From Datura wrightii (taxonomy: Eukaryota; Streptophyta; Magnoliopsida; Solanales; Solanaceae), in the NCBI GenBank assembly GCA_035772735.1, contig JASDFA010000007.1:128874501-128938500 (forward strand): 64,000 nt of DNA, written 5' to 3'. This document shows positions 31,600 to 44,284 of the stretch, in pieces. Made by a program: the position numbers and the translations under genes. The notes beneath the pieces are model-generated. The model ran no database searches. It saw only the letters and a list, made by a program, of their open reading frames with translations, and had not been told where the DNA came from. Positions within the stretch are counted from its first letter, which is position 1. Every line of letters starts with the position of its first letter.

Positions 31600-33130
31600 A
31601 CTAGGCTTGAAATAAATGAGGGTATCTGGTCTTCATATCTTCCTTCGCCTCCCAAGTCATCTCTTCTCGGTTCTTGTTACGCCACTATACCTTGACAGAC
31701 ACAATATCTTTAGTCCTCAGTCTGCGAATCTGTTTGTCTAGGATAGCTACTAGAACCTCTTCATAGGCCAGCTCTTCCGTAACTTGGATATCCTGGATTG
31801 GGACTACTCTGGACGGGTTTCCTACGCATTTCCTCAGCATAGATACATGAACGATCGGATGAACAGATTCTAGCTCTGGAGGCAAGTTCAACTCATATGC
31901 CACTTGGCCTATTCTTCGACAAATCTGATAAGGCCCAACAAATCTTGGACTGAGCTTACCTTTCTTGCCGAATCTCATCACCCCTTTCATCGGAGATACT
32001 TTCAGAAATACCCAGTCATTCACATCAAATTTCAGGTCTCTGCGCCGCACATCAGCATATGATTTCTGGCGGCTCTGTGCAGTCAGTAGGCGTTCTCTGA
32101 TAAGCTTTACCTTTTCCTCTGACTGTTGAATGATGTCTGGCCCAATCAATGCTGATTCTCCCACTTCAAACCAGCCAACTGGCGATCTGCATTTTCGCCC
32201 ATACAATGCTTCAAAGGGCGCCATCTGGATGGTCGAGTGATAGCTATTATTATAAGCAAATTCAATTAGCGGCAAATGCTCATCCCAGCTACCTCCAAAA
32301 TCTAGCACACACGCTCGTAGCATGTCCTCGAGCGTCTGAATAGTGCACTCAGCCTGTCCACTGTCTGAGGGTGGAAGGTTGTGCTCAAATTAATCTGCGT
32401 ACCCAGACCTCTCTGAAACGACTGTCAAAATCTAGCCGTAAACTGTACTCCTCTGTCTGAAATAATGGACACTGGCACTCCGTGCAATCTGACTATTTCT
32501 CGGATATATAACTCGGCATAATCTTCAGCCGAAAAAGTAGTTCTCACTGGCAGAAAATGAGCTGATTTTGTCAATCTGTCAATTATCACCCATATAGAAT
32601 CGTGTCTATGTCTGGTACGGGGTAATCGTACCACAAAATCCATATTCACAGCTTCCCACTTCCAGAGAGGCACAGCTATGTCCTGCGTTAACCCGCCTGG
32701 TTTCTGATGTTCTGCTTTCACCTGTTGGCAGTTAGGACACTGGGCTACAAATTCAGCAATTTCTCTTTTCATACCTGGCCACCAGTAATTTTCCTTAATA
32801 TCATGGTACATTTTTGTCGCACCGGGGTGAAGAGAATAACGGGCATAATGTACCTCGTTCATAATCTGCTGGCGGAGCCCTGAAACATCTGGAACACAGA
32901 GGTGGCCTTTACATAACAGCACTTCTTCCTCAGTTATCTGAAAATCTGGCACTTTACCCTGCTGAACTCTGTCTTTGAGCTGGATCAGGTCAGGATCCTC
33001 ATACTGCCGTCCTTTTACTTCCACAACTAATGATGACATGGTGGTATTCTGAATTATCGCTCTGTTGTCCCATGTGCTATACGAACGGCTAGGCTGGCTA
33101 ATTGATGTACCTCCCTGACCAACTCCCGCT
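31600..33130 (-). pseudogene. Element E integrase and chromodomain, broken
   Basis: The zinc-binding region reads HPGATKMYHDIKENYWWPG, then CPNCQQVKAEH (32700-32830). The catalytic core has MDFVVRLPRTRHRHDS (first Asp, near 32620) and IISDRGVQFTARF (second Asp, near 32440), then a TGA where Trp is expected. A base missing from HPQTDGQAE (near 32356; compare 41084 in element F) shifts the frame before the third catalytic residue. The C-terminal part (31685-32323) carries the GPYQICRRIG and HVSMLRKC motifs. The chromodomain, which targets integration to modified histones, is cut by TAG at 31685 where F has Leu. Confidence 0.9.
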
Positions 33131-33677
33131 GCTTGGGCTATAAATATGCCAAACTTCCCATGGATTTACGCCTGAGAGCATCTGCTACTACGTTGGCATT
33201 TCCCGGATGATACAGAATATCCACATCATAATCTTTTAATAGCTCCAACCAGTGACGCTGTCGCAGATTGAACTCCCTCTAGGTGAGGATATACTGTAGG
33301 CTCTTGTGATCTGTAAAAATATCAACATGGACGCCATACAAGTAATGTCTCCACATTTTCAAGGCGTGGATCACTGCGGCTAACTCCAGGTCGTGGGTAG
33401 GGTAATTCTTTTCGTGTTTCCTCAGCTGTCTGGAAGCATACGCAATCACTTTACCATGCTGCATCAACACACAACCCAACCCAACGCCTGATGCATCGCA
33501 ATACACTGAATAACCTTCTGTACCTTCCGGTAATGCTAACACTGGGGTAGAGGTTAATCTATCTTTCAGTTCCTAGAAGCTCTGCTCACATGTCTCTATC
33601 CACTGAAACTTCGCTGCTTTCTGCGTCAGTTTGGTTAGAGGTGCCGCTATAGTAGAGAATCCCTCAACAAATCTCCT
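33131..33677 (-). pseudogene. Element E RNase H, interrupted by stops
   Basis: Motifs: VYCDASGVGLGCVLMQHGK, YASRQLRKHEKNYPTHDLEL and DIFTDHKSLQYIL. Stops lie at 33676 (between RT and this domain), at 33573-33575 (TAG, shared with F) and at about 33279. The segment 33292-33611 is almost identical to 42015-42334 of element F. Confidence 0.88.
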
Positions 33678-36384
33678 CTAATATTCCGCTAACCCCAGAA
33701 AACTGCGGACTTCAGTCGGAGTGGTAGGCCTAGGCCACGTTTTAACTGTTGCTATCTTCTGCATGTCAACCTGTATACCAGCATCCGACACAATATGCCC
33801 CAAGAAGGCTACTGAGTTCAGCCAGAATTCACACTTGGAAAACTTAGCATATAACTGGTGGTCCCTGAGGATCTGGAGTACTGTCCGTAAATGAATTCGG
33901 TGATCTGCTTTAGAGCGAGAATATACCAGAATATCATCAATAAACACTATCACGAACAGGTCCAGGTATGGTCTGAAAATGCTATTCATCAGGTCCATGA
34001 ATATTGCTGGGGCATTCGTCAACCCAAAGGACATAACTAGGAATTCAAAGTGTCCGTATCGGGTCTTGAAAGCCGTTTTGGGAATGTCTCTTTCACGAAC
34101 TTGAACCTGATGATATCCGGACTGCAAGTCAATCTTGGAGAAATATTTGGCCCCCTGTAACTGATCAAACAAATCATCTATTCTGGGAAGCGGATACTTA
34201 TTCTTTACTGTAACTTTATTCAGCTGTCGGTAATCTATACACATGCGGAGCGAGCCATCCTTCTTCCTCACAAATAGAACTGGCGCATCCCATGGTGAAG
34301 TACTCGGCCTGATGAAACCTTTATCTAGCAAATCTTTCAACTGCTCCTTCAACTCTCTGAGTTCTGCAGGAGCCATACGATAAGAAGGAATTGATATAGG
34401 CTGAGTGTCTGGTAATAAATCAATAGCGAAATCTATTTCCCTTCCTGGGAGAATACCAGGTAACTCATCTGGAAACACATCAGGGAACTCGTTCACCACC
34501 GGAACAGACTGGAGTGTCGGAGATTCTGCTCGGACATCCTGAACTCCGACTAGGTGGTAGATACATCCCTTAGTTATCAATTTCCTCGCCTGAAGGTAGG
34601 AAATAAACCTACCCTTTGGAGTAGCTGTGCTGCCTTTCCACTCTCGCACTGCCTCTCCTGGAAAGTGGAATCGGACCGTCTTGGTCCAACATTCTACGTT
34701 AGCATAGCATGGCACCAACCAATCCATACCCATAATGGCATCGAAATCAATCATTTCTAACTCTACCAGATCTACTGTAGTCTGGCGATCAGCAACCTCT
34801 ACTGTACACCCTCGATAAATTCTACAAGCTATAATAGAGTCACCGACGGGCGTGGGTACTGCAAAGGGCTGCTGTAATAATTCTGGTGCAATATTGAACT
34901 TTCGTGCCACAAATGGGGTAATATATGACAGAGTGGATCCTAGATCAATCAATACGTAAGCAGGGCATGAACAGATACTCATCGTACCTATTACTACATC
35001 CAGAGACGCCTCTGAATCATGTCTCCCTGGTAGTGCATAAGTAAGGTTTGAACCCGTACTTGAACTAGAGGCTCCCGATCTACCTCGGCCTCTACCTGCT
35101 GTACCTGAGGGCCTACGCCCTGCCGAGGCTACTGGAGCTTGTGGCCCTACGGATCCCCTATGCTGACTATCTCTGCTCTCTTGTCCCCTGGCCGGACAAT
35201 CTCTCATGCGGTGCCCCTCCTGCCCACAAATATAACACCCCGAGGAGCCATATCTACAAGCTCCAATGTGAGGTCGGCCACAATTAGGGCAGGGTGGGGG
35301 TGTAAATCTGCTCGGCTCTCCCCTTCTCTGCTGCGGGGAATCTACTGTTCGAGAACTGCCACCAGACTCTGACTGGCCTCGACGAGCAAATCTACCTCGC
35401 TGCTGCTGCTGTGGTGGAGGTGGGGGTCTAGGGGGTCTGTCTGAAAATCGGGGCCTGGGTCCTCTCTGAACCTCCCTCAGCATATCATCTGATCTGTCTC
35501 TACGCCGTTGTTCCTGATTTATCTGTCTGCTATCCTGTTGCCGTTGTCTAAGGCCCTCAATGGTCTGGGAAAAGGTCTGTACTTGGGCAATATCCATATC
35601 TTCTCATAACGTGGCCGTCATGCAAGCTTCAATGTATTCTGTGTTCAGACCCATAATAAACCTGTGAACTCTGGACGGCATAGTGTCCATAAAGGCTGGA
35701 GCATAACGGGCTAGGGAGTCAAACTGTAGGGCATATTCTAGTACACTCCTCGCCCCCTGCTCCAAATGTAAAAATTGATCCATCCGGGCCTGCCGGATCT
35801 CCCGTGGCAAATAACGGTCCAGGAAGGCCTCCGAGAAGCTGGACCAGGTCGGAGGGGCAACATCTCTCCCTCGAGACCTTTCCCAACTCTCGTACCATAA
35901 TACAGCTATGTCCCGCAACCGAAACACTGCCATCTCAACTGATTCTGAAGGGGGTCACATGCATAACCCAGAAAATTCTCTGCATCTGATCTAGAAAGTC
36001 CTGAGGGTCCTCTGCCTGATCTGACCCAGTGAACTGTGGAGGATCTAGTGCCAAAAATTCCCTGACCCTGGAACAACCTGACCCACCAGAAGGCTCTGCT
36101 GCTACAGGTGGCACTGACTGGCGCTGTGTGGCCATCATTTTGTGCCAACATAACTACAGCGCTACGAACCTCTTGATCTGATGGCGAAGGCACAAGAGCT
36201 ATCGGGGGCGGTGTGGTGCCCAACGGCTCCTGATGTGAGGGGGCTGCTGAGAGGGCTGTGATGAAGCCTCTATATCGCCCTCAGATCGGGCTGACTCTGA
36301 CTGAAGCTGAGGCATCCTGCTGGTGCCTTCTCCTGCTGCTATGTCTAGTCTTCTGCCGGTGGCAGGGTGTCGCTGATCTTCCAT
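33678..36384 (-). pseudogene. Element E gag, protease and reverse transcriptase, nearly open
   Basis: Gag starts at 36384 (MEDQRHPATGRR), shifts frame near 36200 and again near 35935. It then reads WYESWERSRGRD and DRYLPREIRQARM until a single TGA near 35605. From 35597 a 639-codon frame holds an Arg-rich region, the CCHC knuckle CYICGQEGHRMRDC, a protease motif VLIDLGSTLSYITPF (the usual Pro after Asp is Leu), and RT with KKDGSLRMCIDYRQLNKV and FIDDILVYSRS. It stops within LGLAEY just after the RT thumb. Among the elements here this is the least damaged polyprotein. Confidence 0.9.
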
Positions 36385-36583
36385 TCTTATCTGTAGACAA
36401 AGAATACGATAAGTTTTAGGGACTCAACCCTATACTGTACCGCTCTATAACACGACTGACTGAGAAAGAAGAGTAACCATCCTATCATGCCTCGCAGCCT
36501 CCTGCCTATAGTATGTGGTGCACAACACATTCATAGACAAGACTCTACTTAGCATGGCTCGCTAAATCCCTGGGACACGACCT

Positions 36584-36595
36584 GCTCCGATACCA
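36584..36595 (-). other. Primer-binding site of element E
   Basis: The minus strand reads TGGTATCGGAGC, one base away from the initiator tRNA-Met PBS TGGTATCAGAGC, four bases inside the LTR end at 36600. Confidence 0.85.
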
Positions 36596-36599
36596 AGTT

Positions 36600-37449
36600 T
36601 GTCACGCCCCGCCCTGGAGGGTATGACTGGCACCTGGTGCCCTGGACTGCTAACTGGTGAGCCTAGGCACGTCTGGTGCCGGGTTGGCTCTATTTCTGAT
36701 TTCTGGAAACAAGGGCTATATAACGGCTGTAAACACAGCCTCCGGCCAACTGGCCTATAGCCACCTGTGAATGCATCAACAGCTAACCAGAATATTCTAT
36801 TATCAAGGAACCTATGCGGGTCGACAAGACCACCCTGCTGTCTAGTCATCTGAAACTCAACAAATGAAATATCGAAAAGCTACGTGACCGTCAAGGTCAC
36901 CACTACTAGCAAGCTGTGGCCCTACACGGCTAATAAAAAACAGGAAAAGTCAAACGACTATAACAAACAGCACGGCCTCACACGACCGGCTCAACTGACC
37001 ACAAGGAGATAAATACATACAATCTGCAAGCCTCTATGAATACTGTAAGAAAATGATAGAAATGATCGGGACAGGGCCCCGACCTACCCATACTGTACAA
37101 CAAATGAAAAGGAGCTACACCTCTGGGAATCAGACTCCGAATGACAGGAGCTGATGACTCAATAGTTGGCTGGAATCACGAGGGATCGCCTCCTCGTCTA
37201 TAAGTACCTGCAGGCAAGTAATGTAGCGCCCCACCGGGCGTCAGTACCGCTGGTACAGAGCATGCAACGCAACTGAAATAATACAACTGAATACAGATAA
37301 CATAACTAACAAGTCTGTAGGCAGAAGATAACTGAATCTTAAGAGCTGATAGGAACTAGATCAAACCTTTCTGCACAGATAGGCAGGAGCGTGTCTGTAG
37401 TCACGGTGGCCTGCTGTCTATTAACTAATATATAAAGCACATAAAAACA
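36600..37449 (-). repeat. 5' LTR of element E, gag-proximal piece
   Basis: Begins (plus strand) TGTCACGCCCCGCCC and follows the 3' LTR of E closely to the equivalent of about 29588, where element F starts at 37450. The other piece is 44285-45589. Confidence 0.88.
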
Positions 37450-40045
37450 TGTCACGCCCCTCCCCGGGGGGTATGACTGGCACCTGGTGCCCTAGTAGGA
37501 CCTGCACTGCTAACTGCTGAGCCTAGGCACGTCTGGTGCCTGGCTAGCTCTGTCTCAGGTTTATGGAAACAAAGGGCTATATAACGGTTGTAAACACAGC
37601 CTCCGGCCAACTGGCCTATAGCCACCTGTACCTGTAATAATAGCTAACCAGAAACATACTCGTAACAAGGAACCTATTCGGGCCGACAAGGCCACCATGC
37701 TGTCTAGTCATCTGGGACTCGACAAAGGGAATACTGAACAACTACGTGACCGGCAAGGTCACCATTACTACCAAACTATGGCCCCACATGGCCAACATAA
37801 AAACAAAGATACTACACAGCTATACAACTGCACGGCCTCACACGACCGGCTCAACTGACCACAGGGAAATGTAAATACGATCTGCAAGCCTATATGAGTA
37901 ACAATAGAAATGATCGAGACAGGGCCCCGACCTACCCAAACTGTACATCAAAAGAAAAGGAGCTACACCTCTGGGAATCAGACTCCGGATGACAGGAGCT
38001 GATGACTCAATAGCTGACTGGAATCACGAGGGATCGCCTCCTCGTCTATGAGTACCTGCAGGCAAGTAATGCAGCGCCCCACTGGGCGTCCGTACCACTG
38101 GTACTGAATATGCAAGCAACTGAAATAATATAACTGAAACAACTGAATATAGGTAGCATAGCTAGCAAAACTGTATGGTAGGAGATAATTTGTATCTAAA
38201 GAAACTGATAAGAACTGAATCATGCTTCCTATACTGATAAGGCGGAGTCGTACCTGTAAACGCGACGGCCTGCTGTCTAGTAACTAGTATATAACACATA
38301 AATAAATATACAAGTAGCAAGCAAGAGCCAATACCAACCCCCATAAGCCGGATGGCGCCAAGCAAGCAAACAAACAATCTATATACCCCTACCCGGGTCA
38401 AAACCAGCCAAAAATAAGTTACTCCACTCATCTGCTCACTAGGAGCTCCTCTACCGGCCCCCTAGGTCTCCGGCTCGGGCCATAGCCTCCGATATAAATA
38501 ACCGTGTCTGAGTCCGGAGGACTCCCGTGTAGACAGTAACAGATAGGGTCTGTTTCCCCGAAACTCTACTCGGGGCTATCTGAAACCGGAACTACACCTG
38601 TAATAAGATCTGTAACTGTAACTGTATCTGTATCTATTCCCTGGGCGCTTGCGCACAACAGGGCTATCTTTACTGTAATGCTGATCAGCCTAATGTGGGG
38701 AAAGCTTCATCCCACCTTCGTCCAAACTGGGGACGGCATGTCACTCCTTGGAGTGACGTAAACCCACCCGCTCAGTGGGCGACACGATTACCAACCCAGG
38801 GGCGGTGAGGACGCTCAATAAGGTGCCCTCACGCCACATCAAGTCTCAACAAACAATTAGCACATATAAATAGCAAGCATGTATAACTGAAAAAGGCTAT
38901 CTGAAATCTGATTTCCTTATTCTGATCTCTTTCTGTATTATACTGATTCTGAAATCTTTATTTAACTGTTGGGCTAATCTGTAGCCGGGATACTATCTGT
39001 CTGAATGGCTAATTTGTAGCCATGAAACTATCTGTTTATCTGGTTTTACTTTATTAGCCTTTTATTCTGAAAATCTATCTCTTTTTAATTCTACAACATG
39101 CTTGCTAATCATACAATAAGGTATATTGAATCTGGAATGCTAACTCGCCCTTTGGCGCTTGCTTTACTAACTTTCGGACTGAATACGATACGGCAACACA
39201 ACTCAGAATCTATTAGACTCACTTAATTCTCAACATTCAACTCCGAGAGTTTCGAATACGGAGTTTACTATGATTTACCAAGCTAAGGCTTACTAACTTG
39301 CCGAAGAACAACTTCACATACCTTAACCTCGAGTTATTCGACTGTCGGATGAGGCTCGGTCAGTACTCCAGCTATTTCCCCCAACTGCATTCATATATAT
39401 GTCAATTAGTACTAAGTACAACACTATTCTGAAAGAAAACATCACTTTCGATATAATTATAGCCTAAACTTAGGCTTATCGAAAGACGGTAGAAAACTTG
39501 CTATTTTTCGGAGGTCCAGAAGGGAGAAGTATTCACTTTACAGCTTGGAGCACATAGACACTAGTTTGGAGCAATTCTACTTACCTTAGCCCGGTAGCTC
39601 GACGATTCGTCGGTCGTATTTCGCGAAACAAAATCTGTAGGAATGCTCCCTGCTGCTAAATACCTCGGTACCTGAGGTTAATTTGAGTTTAGACTGCGTT
39701 TGGCAGCGTAATCAATGATTATAATATTAACCCACTTCGTCTCTCTCTGTTTCCTCACGAGTTCTGGAAATTATTTGGTGGAAAATGAGGTTAAAAAACG
39801 AAGTGGGGGCTTTATATACTTGGACCTGGACAGGGCCAATGTGTCACGGAGCCAACGCGGAGGCTCCACCTCCGTGACACGTTGCCATCGCGGAGGGGCT
39901 CTGCCCCGGCTCCTTCCGCGATGGTTCGACAGGCTACTCGTCCAATCCTTTCCCGGGCCTTTCCCTAGCACGTATGGCTTTCAAATATGCTCAACCAACA
40001 TGCGAATAGGCCATCTAGGTGTCGAAAATCTTACGGGGTATAACA
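37450..40045 (-). repeat. 3' LTR of element F (2596 bp)
   Basis: Minus strand starts TGTTATACCCCG at 40045 and ends GGGGCGTGACA at 37450. It is the same family as the E LTRs but visibly more diverged from them than they are from each other. It holds the paired U3 inverted repeats at 39841-39924. Confidence 0.9.
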
Positions 40046-40318
40046 TTCTCCCCTCCCCCCTAAGAACATTCGTCCTCGAATGTAAACCTCTATCTAGAGG
40101 ACTTCTCAACTTACTCAACTTATTTTTAGAAAAATTTCGGCAGAGTTTCCCCTGTAATATGGACTATCCCAAAAATCTAAAATGCAGAAAAGTCCAATAC
40201 AGGTACTCCACACAATGCGATAAGTTCACTTAATAGCTAACATCAGTCTTTCTCATTTCATACATACACAACTATAAGGTGCTGCATAAATAATAATACG
40301 GACATACCTGTCGCCTGA

Positions 40319-41480
40319 TTAGGCCTGGAATAAGTGAGGGTATCTAGCTTTCATATCTTCCTTCGCCTCCCACGTCATCTCCTCTCGGTTCCTGTTACGC
40401 CACAATACCTTGACAGACGCAATATCTTTAGTCCTCAATCTGCGAATCTGTCTGTCTAAGATGGCTACTGGAACCTCTTCATAGGTCAGCTCTTCTGTAA
40501 CCTGGATATCCTGGACTGGGACTGCCCTGGACGGGTCTCCTATGCATTTCCTCAGCATAGATACATGAAAGACCGGATGAACGGATTCCAATTCTGGAGG
40601 TAAGTTCAACTCATATGCTACTCGACCTATCCTTCGACGAATCTGATAAGGCCCAACGAATCTCGGACTCAGCTTACCTTTCTTGCTGAATCTCATCACT
40701 CCTTTCATTAGGGATACTTTCAAAAATACCCAGTCATTCACATCAAACTCCAGGTCTCTACGCCGCACATATGCATATGATTTCTGGCGGCTCGGTGCAG
40801 TCAGTAAGTGTTCTCGGATAAGCTTTACCTTTTCCTCTGACTGCTGAACAATGTCTGGCCCAACCAATGCCGATTCCCCTATTTCAAATCAGCCAACCGG
40901 CGATCTGCGTTTTTGCCCATACAAGGCTTCAAAAGGCGCCATCTGGATGGCTGAGTGATAGCTGTTATTATAAGAAAATTCAATTAACGGCAAATGCTCG
41001 TCCCAGCTACCTGCAAAATCTAGCACAAACGCTCGTAGCATGTCCTCGAACGTCTGAGTAGTGCGCTCAGCCTGTCCATCTGTCTGAGGGTGGAATGCAG
41101 TGCTCAAATTAATTTGCGTTCCCAGACCTCTCTGAAATGACTACCAAAATCTAGCTGTAAACTGTGCTCCCCTGTCCGAAATAATGGATACTGGTACTCC
41201 ATGCAACCTGACTATTTCTCGGATATACAACTCCACATAATCTTCGGCCGAGAAGGTAGTTCTTACTGGCAGGAAATGAGCTAATTTTGTCAACCTGTCA
41301 ACTATCACCCATATAGAGTCATGTATGTGTCTGGTACGGGGTAATCCTGCTACAAAATCCACATTCACGGCTTCCCATTTCCAGAGAGGCACAGCTATGT
41401 CCTGAGTTAACCCGCCTGGTTTCTAATGTTCTGCTTTTACCTGTTGGCAGTTAGGACACTGGGCCACAAATTCAGCAATT
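40319..41480 (-). pseudogene. Element F integrase C-terminal half and chromodomain
   Basis: The frame at 40319-40867 runs through DWVFLKVSLMKGV, GPYQIRRRIG, HVSMLRKC and ends in an intact chromodomain (VLWRNRNREEMTWEAK) with PHLFQA at the C terminus. Upstream, STAFHPQTDGQAERT (41070-41107) holds the third catalytic residue, and MPLWKWEAVNVDFVAG with ISDRGAQFTARFW (41141-41392) hold the first two. In-frame stops after ARFW and near 40870 break the enzyme. Confidence 0.88.
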
Positions 41481-41485
41481 TCTCT

Positions 41486-42295
41486 TTACATACCTGGCCA
41501 CCAGTAGTTTTCTTCGATATCATGGTACATTTTTGTCGCGCCAGGGTGGAGAGAATAGCGGGCGCAATGTACCTCGTTCATAATCTGCTGGCGGAGACTT
41601 GAAACATCTAGAACACATAGACGGCCTTTACAGCGTAGCACTCCATCCTTAGTTATCTGAAAATCTGGCGCTTTACCCTGCTGGATTTTGTCTTTGAGCT
41701 GGATCAGGTCAGGATCCTCATATTGCCGTTCTTTCACTTCCACAACTAACGATGACACGGCGGTGTCCTGAATTACCACTCTATTGTCTTCTGTTTCTGC
41801 TACACGAACGGCTAGGCTAGCTAATTGATGTATCTCCCTGACCAATTCCCGCTGCTCGGGATGCAAATGCGCCAAACTCCCCATGGATTTACGACTGAGA
41901 GCATCTGCTACAACATTCGCTTTTCCCGGGTGGTACAGAATATTCACGTCATAATCCTTTAACAGCTCCAACCAGTGACGTTGTCGCAGATTCAACTCCC
42001 TTTGAGTGAAGATGTACTGTAGGCTCTTGTGATCTGTAAAAATATCAACATGGACGCCATACAAGTAATGTCTCCACATTTTCAAGGCGTGGATCACTGC
42101 GGCTAACTCCAGGTCGTGGGTAGGGTAATTCTTTTCGTGTTTCCTCAGCTGTCTGGAAGCATACGCAATCACTTTACCATGTTGCATCAACACACAACCC
42201 AACCCAACGCCTGATGCATCGCAATACACTGAATAACCTTCTGTACCTTCCGGTAATGCTAACACTGGGGTAGAGGTTAATCTATCTTTCAGTTC
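41486..42295 (-). pseudogene. Element F RNase H and integrase zinc-binding region
   Basis: A 259-residue frame holds RNase H (CDASGVGLGC, DIFTDHKSLQYIF, NVVADALSRKSM) and the integrase HHCC start (HPGATKMYHDIEENYWWPGM). It opens just after a TAG at 42296-42298 that is shared with element E. Downstream a stop near 41484 replaces the expected Lys after WPGM. Confidence 0.88.
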
Positions 42296-43371
42296 CTAGA
42301 AGCTCTGCTCACATGTCTCTATCCACTGAAACTTTGCTGCTTTCTGCGTCAGTTTAGTCAGAGGTGTCGCTATAGTAGAGAACCCTTCAACAAACCTCCT
42401 GTAATAACCTGCTAATCCCAGAAAACTACGGACCTCAATCGGAGTGGTAGGCCTAGGCCATGATTTGACTGCTTCTATTTTCTTCTTGTCAACCTGTATA
42501 CCAGCATCTGACACAATATGCCCCAGAAAGGCTACTGAATTAAGCCAGAATTCACACTTGGAGAACTTAGCATATAATTGGTGGTCCCTGAGAATCTGGA
42601 GCACTGTCCGTAAATGAGTCCGGTGATCTGCTTCGGAGCGAGAATACACCAGAATATCATCAATAAACACGATCACGAACAGGTCCAGGTATGGTCTGAA
42701 GATACTATCATCAGGTCCATGAATACTGCTGGGGCATTCGTTAACCCAAAGGACATAACTAGAAATTCAAAGTGTCCATATCGGGTCCTGAACGCCATTT
42801 TGGGGATATCTCTTTCACGAACTCGAACCTGGTGATATTCGGACCGCAAGTCAATCTTGGAAAAGTATCTGTCCACTTGTAGCTGATCAAACAAATCATC
42901 TATTCTGGGAAGCGGATACTTATTCTTTACCGTAACTTTGTTCAATTGCCGATAATCTATGCACATATGGAGCGAGCCATCTTTCTTTCTCACAAATAGA
43001 ACTGGCGCACCCCATGGTGAAGTACTCGGCCTGATGAAACCTTTATCTAGCAAATCTTTCAACTGCTCCTTCAACTCTCTGAGCTCTGTAGGAGCCATAC
43101 GATAGGGAGGAATTGATATAGGCTGAGTGCCTGGTAACAAATCAATAGCAAAATCTATTTCCCTCTCTGGGGGAATACCAGGAAACTCATCTGGAAACAC
43201 ATCAGGGAACTCGTTCACCACCGGAACAGACTGGAGTGTCGGAGATTCTGCTCGGACATCCTGAACCCTGACCAGGTGGTAGACACATCCCTTAGTTATT
43301 AATTTCCTCGCCTGAAGGTAGGAAATAAACCTACCTTTTGGAGTAGCTGTGCTGCCTTTCCATTCTCGCAC
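42296..43371 (-). pseudogene. Element F reverse transcriptase
   Basis: RT motifs: PTELRELKEQLKDLLDKGFI, KKDGSLHMCIDYRQLNKV, FGLTNAPAVFMDLM. A one-base deletion near 42708 shifts the frame; the catalytic FIDDILVYSRS lies in the next frame (42640-42672). GLAGYYRRFVEGFS is intact here where E has a stop. A TAG between 43371 and the protease part separates it from gag. Confidence 0.88.
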
Positions 43372-44280
43372 TACCTCTCCTGGAAAGTGGAATCGGACCG
43401 TCTTGGTCTAACATTCTACATTGGCGTAGCATGGCACTAACCAATCCATACCCATTATGGCATCGAAGTCTATCATTTCTAGCTCTACCAGATCTACTAT
43501 AGTCTGGCGGTCAGCAACCTCCACTGTACACCCTCGGTAAATTCTGCTAGCTACAATAAAGTCACCGACGGGCATGGATACTGAAAAGGGCTGCTATAAT
43601 AATTCTGGTGCAATATTGAACTTTCGTGCCACAAATGGGGTAATATATGACAAGGTGGACCCTGGATCAATCAGTACATAAGCAGGGCATGAACAGATAG
43701 TCATCATACCTGTCACTACATCTGGAGACGCCTCTGAATCCTGTCTCCCTAGTAATGCATAAGTACGGCTTGAGCCCGTACCTGAACTGGAAGCTCCTGA
43801 TCTACCTCGGCCTCTGCCTACTGAACCTGAAGGCCCACGCCCCGCTGGGGCTGCTGGAGCTCGTAGCCCTGCGGATCCCCTATCCTGGCTGTCTCTACTC
43901 CCCTGACCTCTGGTCGGACAATCTCTCATCCGATGCCCCTCTTGTCCGCAAATATAACACCCAGTGGAGCCATGTTTACAAGCTCGGGAGTGTGGTCGAT
44001 TACAATAGGGGCAGGGTGAGGGTGCAAATCTGCTCTGTTCCCCCTTCTCTACTGCGGGGACTCTACTGTTCTGAAACTGCCACTGGGCTCTGACTGCCCT
44101 CGTCGCACATATCTACCTCGTTGCTGCTGCTGCTGTGGTGGAGGAGGGGGTCTAGGGGGTCTATCTGATAGTCGAGGCCTGGGTCCTCTCTGAACTTCTC
44201 TTTGCATCTTGTCCAATCTATCTCTGCGGCGCTGTTTCTGACTGGTCTGTCTACTACTCAGTTGCCGTTGTTTAAGACGG
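43372..44280 (-). pseudogene. Element F gag C terminus and protease, truncated
   Basis: The CCHC knuckle CYICGQEGHRMRDC is at about 43920-43962 and the protease motif VLIDPGSTLSYITPF at about 43630-43680. Upstream, the Arg/Pro/Gln-rich gag linker reaches about 44280 and is then cut by the deletion junction. A frameshift lies ahead of the knuckle. Confidence 0.85.
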
Positions 44281-44284
44281 AAAA

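Larger units (their letters stand above)
37450..44284 (-). mobile_element. Ty3/gypsy chromovirus F, nested in the 5' LTR of E and 5'-truncated
   Basis: Its 3' LTR (37450-40045), polypurine tract (40046-40062), chromodomain, integrase, RNase H, RT, protease and the end of gag are present. The start of gag, PBS and 5' LTR are missing. At about 44280-44285 gag sequence (CAGTTGCCGTTGTTTAAGAC) joins straight into LTR sequence of E (GCGACGTAAACTCACC). About 440 bp of E's LTR, equivalent to 29588-30030, is also missing at this junction. A single deletion that removed the 5' end of F and adjoining LTR of E explains this; the target duplication of F was lost with it. Confidence 0.88.

Noticed and set aside
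35139..35372. Plus-strand frame opposite element E gag
   Set aside because: It is the antisense of the gag linker and zinc knuckle and has no independent support.
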